Positions 1 to 5,852 of a DNA stretch of 11,769 nucleotides are shown here, piece by piece (position 1 is the first letter of the stretch; every line of letters starts with the position of its first letter). Source of the stretch: Sabulitectum sp964604135 (lineage in GTDB: Bacteria; Fermentibacterota; Fermentibacteria; Fermentibacterales; JCC-6); assembly GCA_964604135.1 (NCBI GenBank), contig CAZRXU010000079.1, positions 1 through 11,769 of the forward strand, given 5' to 3'. Both the position numbers and the translations under genes were made by a program. Under the pieces are notes generated by a model that made no database searches, was not told the origin of the DNA, and saw only the letters and a program-made list of their open reading frames with translations.

Positions 1-2
1 AT

Positions 3-3000
3 ACTTTCCGTACCGGGGAAGATGTATCTGAACAGTACGAGTCAGAGAGAGACAGACTTGACAGAATCAGGCTTGGGCTTACCGAACTCAAGGAAGAAGC
101 CTACATGCAGGGAGACATGGAGCTCGTTGCTCTTATTGAAGAAGAAGAGGCTTCCCTAAGAGCTTTGTTTGTGGATATATCAGGGTTTGAGGCTTCCCTG
201 TCCATGCCGGTCGGTATGGATTCTGAAACCATGCATCAGGAGATGAACAGGCTTATTGCTGCATCAAGAGCCAGTGCGGAAAGGCTTGCTCTGGAAATTA
301 AAAGCACACAGAACATAGTAGAGTACTCTGGAACCGAAGCCGACAGGGAAGATCTGCTGCAGCTTGAAGAGGAGGTTTCCAGAATCCGTCTGGCTCTGCA
401 GGATCTTGCCAGTAAAATGGATTCCGGAATGGCAGCCGATCACGACTGGATGCAGGAAACCCAGTATGGTGTTGCTATTGCCACTTTCATAGAAAGAGAG
501 CTGAAACGGGATTCGCTTAACTACCTGGGGGCTTACTACAACGCGCGGATAGCGGAAAGCTATGCCGAAGGAGACAGCGCCAGGGCAGAGGCTTTCAGTG
601 GGCAGAGACGCACGGAAACCATCGCACTTCAGAACAGAATAGATGAATCCGGTATTGAGTGTGCCAGTTACTTTGAAGACTATCTTGCCCACTACCCGGA
701 AAGCAGGTTTACTGCAGACATCTATGTTCGTCTTGCCCAGCTTTACTACGAAATAGACAAAAACAGCTATCTCGACAGAACAGCAGCCGCTGGAGGAGAA
801 TTCATTCCGGTGGATTACTCCAGAACGATCGGTCTGTATCAGAAGGTTCTTAACCAGTATCCCGACAGCGAAGTGGAAGACATAGCTCTTTATTCTCTGG
901 GGTATGCACTGAACGAAATGGGCGACCCTACAGGAGCTGTGGCAAGCTACAGACGGCTTCTGACTGATTTTCCCGAGAGTGATCTTGCCCCTGAAACCTA
1001 TCTCAGAACAGGTGACTTCTACTTCGACTCGTTCGAGTTCGACAGCGCCTATGTTTTTTACAACAAAATACTCGATTATCCCAATGCCGGATCCATTATC
1101 TACCAGTTTGGCGTTTACAAACTGGGGTGGACAGCGTATTTGTTAAACGAATACGAGCATTCAATTGCTCTGTTCGGGTATCTCATAAAAGACAGCCGCA
1201 GGATGGACGATCTCGGGCTTGAGCGACGGACAGACATGGTTGGTGAAGCGATTGAATACCTTGCACATGATTTTATGGAACAGAAAACAGGGTCTCCTGT
1301 ACAGCTTGCCACAAATTTCCTTGATTCTTTTGATGACAACGAGGTCACAGTTGATGTTCTTACCCAGATGGGCGACTTTTACATGGAACAGGGTTTCTGG
1401 ATAGAATCGGTTGAGGCCTATCAGTCTCTTCTTCAGCGTGATCCGTACAGCCCTGAAGCACCGTTCATTCAGTCAAGAATTGCTGTTGCGTACGAAGGCT
1501 CAGGCGATCTTGCAGGTGCTGCTACCGCCAGGGAACAGATTGTAGAGAGTTACGGCCCGGAGAGTGAGTGGGCAACGATGTCTGAAGACTCTTCCATTGT
1601 CGCAGAAGTTGATTCTCTTCGAGCGTCTGCTCTTCAGCACTCTATACAGTATCACGCACAGCAGGTAGCAGAATCGGATCCTGGTTCACAACAAGCTCTT
1701 CAGAGCTATTCGAGCCTTATTAATAAAATCGAACTCTACCTGGTCGACTATCCTGATTCAAGGGAGGCCTACGAATTCAAGTTCCTTCTGGGTGATTCTT
1801 ACTACAACACGGGTAATCTCGCAATGGCAGGGGATGTCTATCTTAGCGTTGTTTACGACAGCACTTCCACGCAGCAAAGAGAGAATGCCGCAGTAAACGC
1901 CTTCAGCTCATTTGGTCAGGCATACGAGAAACCCGGTGCAGACAGTTTGTATCTGCGCGAAAAGATGCACGAAATCGGTATGTACTACGCTGACACATAT
2001 CCTTCAGGGGAGTACGCTGCACAGTTCCTGTACAACGACGCGGGTATCCATTACAATGCTGCTGATTTCACCACAGCGCGCGAGTCTTACATGAGGGTTT
2101 ACAACCAGTTCCCGAATTCGGAATACACTGCCCGTTCTGCAAGGTTCCTGGCTTCGGCTTTCGAAGCAGAACTGATGTTCTCTGATGCAGAGTACTGGTA
2201 TGGGAAAGCAGCTGACGCTGCGGCCATTACCGGTGAAGATCTTGGAGAAGATGTTGCTGCTCTGGCTGCGGCTGTATCGTATCGTGATGCAGAAGCTCTG
2301 GCTCAGTCAGAAGATACTGAGTCTCTTCTTATTGCAGCTGCCAGGTATGAAGAATCAGCAATGGCCCACCCTGGTACTGATGTTGCTCCTGTGGCTCTTT
2401 ACGACGCAGGAGAAACTTACGCTAAAGCAGGTGATATTACCAGTGCTATCAGGGTTTTCACCATTCTTGCTAATACTTACCCTGAAACAGATCAGGCACC
2501 TGAAGGGTTGATGCGTGCTGCGTTCCTGGCAATGGAGGCCGAGCATTTCATTCTTGCCGGAGATACCTATCTGGATGCCTACAATAGGTTCCCCATGGCC
2601 GAGGGTATGGCTTCAGCGCTGTACAGTGCTGCTGTGGCATACGAGAATGGCGGAGCTGACGGCCTTGCTATGGGTGTTTACAACCGTATTATTAATGAAC
2701 AGGCAGCGTCACCGGCTACCATGGTTATCGCACTGGGTAAAACTGGTGACTACCTGTACGATGCTAGCGATTACTACGGCGCAAGGGAGAAGTATCAGAC
2801 ATGCGTTGAAACCTTTGATATGTACAGGGAAGGTCCGGCTGTCGATGCCGCAAGAAGTGCTTTCCGTATAGGGGAAATCGTAAGAATCAACTACGACGCA
2901 ATGATTGTTACTCCAGAGAATGTTCAGCAGAAAGCCCAGCTTAAGGGAGAAGTAGAGAGCTGGTACGGTAAATCTCTCACATACAATGTCGATGTGTGGT

Positions 3001-3407
3001 TTATGGCCTCATGTGTTAGGGCAGGCGAACTGTATGAAGATTTTGCTAACTCTGTTGCTTTCATGGATCCACCGGCCGGGCTCACTGACGAGGCTGTTGA
3101 CGAGTTTTACAACCAGTTGTACGTACAGTTCTACGAGCCTGAGGTTCAGAAAGCAATTAACATTTATGTTACAGCTGTAGAGAAGGCGGTTTCCGCAGGC
3201 GTAGACAATGAGTGGGTGAGTAAGGCTGCAGAGAACCTCGAGCTTCTTGCGCCTGGAACGGTTTCAACACTTGGTCTTCCCGGGTATGAGATAGAGGTTG
3301 TTGTAGAGGAACCTGCTGATACCACAACAGTTGACGGTGAAGCAGCAGGAGTTGTGGATGATGGAGTTTCAGAAGAGCCCGAGTCAGGAGAGGAGGCTGG
3401 TCAGTGA
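3..3407 (+). CDS. Large TPR-repeat protein with N-terminal coiled coil (5' end outside the window)
   Basis: The reading frame is open from the first bases of the window and the first in-frame ATG (105) is not preceded by a convincing start context, so the true start lies upstream. At least 1134 residues are present. The first part (to about base 470) is rich in Glu/Leu/Arg and looks like coiled coil. From about base 640 to 2850 there are many degenerate helical repeats that end in Tyr/Phe-Pro-x-Ser-type turns (YPES, YPDS, FPES, YPSGEY, FPNSEY, YPETD), the signature of tetratricopeptide repeats in BamD/CpoB-like periplasmic proteins. The C-terminal tail is acidic and Asp/Ser/Thr/Glu-rich. TPR arrays bind protein partners; CpoB/YbgF in Tol-Pal and AgmK/GltI in myxobacterial gliding clusters are precedents beside TolQ/TolR genes. 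I infer a scaffold or partner for the transport complex encoded downstream. A signal peptide cannot be judged because the N-terminus is missing. Confidence 0.88.
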   Translation, partial: TFRTGEDVSEQYESERDRLDRIRLGLTELKEEAYMQGDMELVALIEEEEASLRALFVDISGFEASLSMPVGMDSETMHQEMNRLIAASRASAERLALEIKSTQNIVEYSGTEADREDLLQLEEEVSRIRLALQDLASKMDSGMAADHDWMQETQYGVAIATFIERELKRDSLNYLGAYYNARIAESYAEGDSARAEAFSGQRRTETIALQNRIDESGIECASYFEDYLAHYPESRFTADIYVRLAQLYYEIDKNSYLDRTAAAGGEFIPVDYSRTIGLYQKVLNQYPDSEVEDIALYSLGYALNEMGDPTGAVASYRRLLTDFPESDLAPETYLRTGDFYFDSFEFDSAYVFYNKILDYPNAGSIIYQFGVYKLGWTAYLLNEYEHSIALFGYLIKDSRRMDDLGLERRTDMVGEAIEYLAHDFMEQKTGSPVQLATNFLDSFDDNEVTVDVLTQMGDFYMEQGFWIESVEAYQSLLQRDPYSPEAPFIQSRIAVAYEGSGDLAGAATAREQIVESYGPESEWATMSEDSSIVAEVDSLRASALQHSIQYHAQQVAESDPGSQQALQSYSSLINKIELYLVDYPDSREAYEFKFLLGDSYYNTGNLAMAGDVYLSVVYDSTSTQQRENAAVNAFSSFGQAYEKPGADSLYLREKMHEIGMYYADTYPSGEYAAQFLYNDAGIHYNAADFTTARESYMRVYNQFPNSEYTARSARFLASAFEAELMFSDAEYWYGKAADAAAITGEDLGEDVAALAAAVSYRDAEALAQSEDTESLLIAAARYEESAMAHPGTDVAPVALYDAGETYAKAGDITSAIRVFTILANTYPETDQAPEGLMRAAFLAMEAEHFILAGDTYLDAYNRFPMAEGMASALYSAAVAYENGGADGLAMGVYNRIINEQAASPATMVIALGKTGDYLYDASDYYGAREKYQTCVETFDMYREGPAVDAARSAFRIGEIVRINYDAMIVTPENVQQKAQLKGEVESWYGKSLTYNVDVWFMASCVRAGELYEDFANSVAFMDPPAGLTDEAVDEFYNQLYVQFYEPEVQKAINIYVTAVEKAVSAGVDNEWVSKAAENLELLAPGTVSTLGLPGYEIEVVVEEPADTTTVDGEAAGVVDDGVSEEPESGEEAGQ

Positions 3408-3844
3408 CACGGATAGCTCCTGTTATATTACTGCTTGCTCTGATCTTTGCTTCCGCTTATGGTCAGGAAGGTGCTAGTTACGAGGGTGGTCGGCTTATTC
3501 TTGAAGAAATTACCATTCAGGGTGAGCTGAGAACACCACAGGCTTTGTTTCTTATGTTGAAGAGCACGCCGAACCTGAGCAATGTGCTTCTAGAGAGAAG
3601 TTTTCTTGAGGATGTTGTCAGGCCCATCTATCCCGGGGCTTTCGCATCGGAAACAAGCTTTTCCCTGGCAGCCAGGCAGTCGAATGCCATGCCACTCTAC
3701 ATCAGGTATGGATCTGTTGCAGTGCTGGGAGGGTTGAGTGCCTGGAAATATGCCGATGGAGATAGTAAAACCGGCATGACGTTTGCCGTAATGGGCGGGT
3801 TAGATTTAATAGGTAGTTTGCTGTACGACCTTGTAGGTCAATAG
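3404..3844 (+). CDS. Small secreted protein of the TolQR/TonB-like cluster, unknown function
   Basis: This 146-residue protein starts at GTG 3404, which overlaps the previous stop as GTGA. A purine-rich ribosome-binding stretch, ggagaggagg, sits at 3387-3396. Residues 1-20 form a signal peptide (MTRIAPVILLLALIFASAYG), so the product is exported or membrane-anchored. Residues 31-75 hold a compact beta/alpha-looking module (LILEEITIQGELRTPQALF followed by an LKSTPNL segment and an ERSFLEDVV segment). From memory this resembles short proteins encoded next to AgmX/TolQ-type genes in myxobacteria and Fibrobacter-like bacteria, but I cannot confirm it by search. Residues 98-118 and 124-144 are hydrophobic, glycine-containing stretches that may be amphipathic or membrane-associated. 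Position and translational coupling suggest a periplasmic accessory subunit of the complex. No enzymatic motif is visible. Confidence 0.8.
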   Translation: MTRIAPVILLLALIFASAYGQEGASYEGGRLILEEITIQGELRTPQALFLMLKSTPNLSNVLLERSFLEDVVRPIYPGAFASETSFSLAARQSNAMPLYIRYGSVAVLGGLSAWKYADGDSKTGMTFAVMGGLDLIGSLLYDLVGQ

Positions 3845-3862
3845 ATTAACGATTAGAGAAGA

Positions 3863-3870
3863 GAGAGGAG
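3863..3870 (+). promoter_or_regulatory. Ribosome-binding site for the tolQ/exbB-like gene
   Basis: The sequence gagaggag lies seven bases before ATG 3878. The 33-base gap here is the only non-overlapping junction in the operon, and this strong Shine-Dalgarno site suggests the channel gene is translated independently of its upstream neighbour. Confidence 0.7.
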
Positions 3871-3877
3871 TCCCTTA

Positions 3878-4750
3878 ATGCGTGGAAACTTGTTTCCCCT
3901 GCTGATAGCTTTTGTTGTTTTGATAATACCTGGTGCTGTTCTGGCGCAGGACGAGGAGGCTACAGAAGTCGATTCCACCATGGTTGCGGAGGGAGATTCC
4001 ACAGTTACCGATTCCACCGCCGTAGTTGAAGAAGTTACGCCGGAAGAAGAAGTAGTTCCCGATACAGTAGCTGTAGATGAAGCAGTTGAAGAGGAAGTTG
4101 CAGAAGAGAAGGGTGGTTTTTTCAGCAAGTTCGCAGAGTTTTTCCGGCAGGGCGGACCGGCTATGTGGGCCATCTTGTTTTTCTTTGGTGTGGGAACCGT
4201 AATATTCATTGAGAGAATTGTTTTCCTGTTTGGAATAGCCAGTGCCAAACCAGAAGCCTTGATGGCTAGAATTGCATCTCTTATACGAAAGGGCAGTATA
4301 GAAGGTGCTATTGCAGCTACAAGCGAGGAGAAATCTCCGCTTTCTAAGATTATTGAAGCGGCTTTAAGAAACTACAAAGGCGTCGAGCGTGATATCCAGA
4401 ACGCCGTTGATGAAATGGCTCTTGCCGAGATTCCAAGGATAAATGCCAGAATCGGTTATCTTGGTATGCTTGCCAATGTTTCTACCATGGTCGGTCTTCT
4501 TGGAACCATATTTGGTCTTATTGCCGCGTTTGCCGCTGTTGCCGCAGCGGATCCAGAGCAGAAAGGTGTTCTTCTTGCCAACGGTATATCACAGGCAATG
4601 AACACAACCGCTTTCGGGCTTATCGCTGCTATTCCCATGCTTGTTGCTCATTCTGTTCTTACATCAAAGGCTGACAGCCTTGTGGATGATATAGACAGGT
4701 ACAGCGTTATGGTTATGAACATGCTGTCGCAGGCCAGAAGGGAAGGCTAA
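3878..4750 (+). CDS. MotA/TolQ/ExbB-family proton channel protein with secreted acidic N-terminal extension
   Basis: This is the inner-membrane channel subunit that, with ExbD/TolR, converts proton flow into movement of a TonB/TolA-like partner. The 290-residue product has three regions. Residues 1-23 look like a cleavable signal peptide (ends VLA-Q). Residues 24-78 are an acidic, Val/Asp/Ser/Thr/Glu-rich leader. Residues 80-290 are the ExbB/TolQ core. The core has membrane spans at about 95-116, 193-220 and 240-262. It carries the family signatures GLLGTIFGLIAAF (206-218) and ISQAMNTTAFGLIAAIP (237-253), including the pore-lining threonines T210 and T243/T244. The leader makes the protein longer than E. 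coli TolQ (230) or ExbB (244). The gene ends in TAATG shared with the first exbD-like gene. The family call is firm; which machine it drives (Tol, Ton or motility) is not shown by this protein alone. Confidence 0.95.
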   Translation: MRGNLFPLLIAFVVLIIPGAVLAQDEEATEVDSTMVAEGDSTVTDSTAVVEEVTPEEEVVPDTVAVDEAVEEEVAEEKGGFFSKFAEFFRQGGPAMWAILFFFGVGTVIFIERIVFLFGIASAKPEALMARIASLIRKGSIEGAIAATSEEKSPLSKIIEAALRNYKGVERDIQNAVDEMALAEIPRINARIGYLGMLANVSTMVGLLGTIFGLIAAFAAVAAADPEQKGVLLANGISQAMNTTAFGLIAAIPMLVAHSVLTSKADSLVDDIDRYSVMVMNMLSQARREG

Positions 4751-5310
4751 TGGCAAAAGCTGCATCGGGGCGAAGTAGAACAAGCAAACATCCTCCTGAG
4801 ATTGATCTACTGCCTGTGATGAATCTTTTCTGCTGCATTATCCCTTTCCTTCTCTTCAGCGCCACCTTTCTGGAGGTAACAGTTATTGAAATGGCGGCCA
4901 CAGAAGGCGTGAGCAACAGTACAGCGGGAGCGACAGCAAACTTGATGCGGTCAGAGGAAGACAGGCTTCAGCCCAAAGTAATAATCACCGAGCAGGAGAT
5001 GTTTGTAGGTACTGCAAGTGGAACGGTTCATGTGGGCTACGCAATGGAAATAGAGTTGAACGGGGAGATGGTAACCACCTACCCATGGGACTCGCTTGCT
5101 ACCAAACTTGAGGAAGTTCACGATCTTCTTACAGAAGCATATCCTCAGATATCATTCCACAAAATAACAATACTGACCGTGGAGGAAACCAGATACGACA
5201 ATATAATACAAGCCATTGATCTTGCCGGTGCTGCCGGATTTGATCAGCCAGGTCTGCAGGTTGCCCCGTCTTCATCGGTCAACTCAGCCATGGCGGGAAG
5301 GGGTAACTGA
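4750..5310 (+). CDS. ExbD/TolR-family protein 1, with Asn at the usual membrane Asp position
   Basis: This 186-residue bitopic protein has a short basic cytoplasmic N-terminus, one membrane span (about 20-42) and a periplasmic domain. Aligning by eye the stretch IDLLPVMNLFCCIIPF (18-33) with the ExbD/TolR signature INVTPLVDV puts Asn25 where the essential proton-carrying Asp (E. coli ExbD D25, TolR D23) should be. An Asp (D19) sits six residues earlier at the usual Asn position. The span also has an unusual Cys-Cys pair (28-29). The periplasmic part (about 70-172) has the ExbD-like beta/alpha pattern, ending in a DLAGAAGF segment typical of the family's last helix (157-164). The start codon shares one base with the tolQ-like stop; ggaagg just upstream serves as ribosome-binding site. 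It probably pairs with the second ExbD in one stator. Asn25 could make this the non-protonated partner. Confidence 0.9.
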   Translation: MAKAASGRSRTSKHPPEIDLLPVMNLFCCIIPFLLFSATFLEVTVIEMAATEGVSNSTAGATANLMRSEEDRLQPKVIITEQEMFVGTASGTVHVGYAMEIELNGEMVTTYPWDSLATKLEEVHDLLTEAYPQISFHKITILTVEETRYDNIIQAIDLAGAAGFDQPGLQVAPSSSVNSAMAGRGN

Positions 5311-5852
5311 TGAGTTCACCTTCTAAACGCCACGTACCGCTGCTGCTTGGTTCAGGCAAGTCTGTTGCCATGAGTCGCGGAGGTGACAGAAAGGTAACCC
5401 TTAACCTCACTTCAATGATCGATATGTTTACCATTCTTCTGGTTTTCCTGCTTAAAAGCTATTCCGCTGACGGGCAACTGGTAACTGTAAGTGATCAGCT
5501 TACCCTTCCGAAAGCGAGAGTAGAGAAGAAAGTAGAGCTCAAACTAGAGATTCAGGTTAACAACTCTGTTATAGTTGTTGACGGCGATCCAGTTGTTGCC
5601 GTCGATGCCGAGCTGCTCAGTTCGGGAAATTCTATTCCTGTGCTTGTCACCCGCCTTCGGGATCACCTGGAATATTCCAGACAATCCAGAGGTACACTTA
5701 CTGAAGATGACATGAAGATCAACATCCAGGGAGATGTGGGCATACCAGCGATTCTGGTACAGCGGGTAATGGCAAGTTGTTCAGAAGCTGGGTATTCCGG
5801 GCAGAATCTGGCTGTTATCAAGATCGTCTCCAGTGAGGGTGGTGATAGCTGA
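5310..5852 (+). CDS. ExbD/TolR-family protein 2, membrane Asp retained
   Basis: This is a second, clearly different ExbD/TolR paralogue of 180 residues. The cytoplasmic N-terminus (1-30) is basic. The membrane segment LNLTSMIDMFTILLVFLLK (31-49) keeps the conserved Asp at D38, with Ser replacing the usual Pro three residues before it. The periplasmic part contains a short beta segment (about residues 70-92), a leucine-rich helix with LVTRLRDHL (about 111-119), and a C-terminal beta/alpha stretch with VMASCSEAGYSGQNLAVIKI. These match the ExbD/TolR periplasmic fold. ATG 5310 shares one base with the preceding TGA; GGAAGGGG at 5296-5303 is the likely ribosome-binding site. Known ExbB5-ExbD2 stators hold two ExbD copies, so a heterodimer of this protein with paralogue 1 is plausible (inference). 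Confidence 0.93.
   Translation: MSSPSKRHVPLLLGSGKSVAMSRGGDRKVTLNLTSMIDMFTILLVFLLKSYSADGQLVTVSDQLTLPKARVEKKVELKLEIQVNNSVIVVDGDPVVAVDAELLSSGNSIPVLVTRLRDHLEYSRQSRGTLTEDDMKINIQGDVGIPAILVQRVMASCSEAGYSGQNLAVIKIVSSEGGDS

Noticed and set aside
264..692. A 142-codon minus-strand frame within the TPR gene
   Set aside because: It is a shadow of the coiled-coil coding region, with no independent support.
2185..2871. Two consecutive plus-strand frames (108 and 118 codons) inside the TPR gene
   Set aside because: They are in another frame of a continuous, clearly repeat-bearing coding region. The translations are Leu/Trp-rich and typical of out-of-frame reading.
3853..4248. Minus-strand frame with a Ser/Thr/Val-rich translation opposite the tolQ-like leader
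   Set aside because: The low-complexity translation is the mirror of the acidic leader codons and is not a gene.
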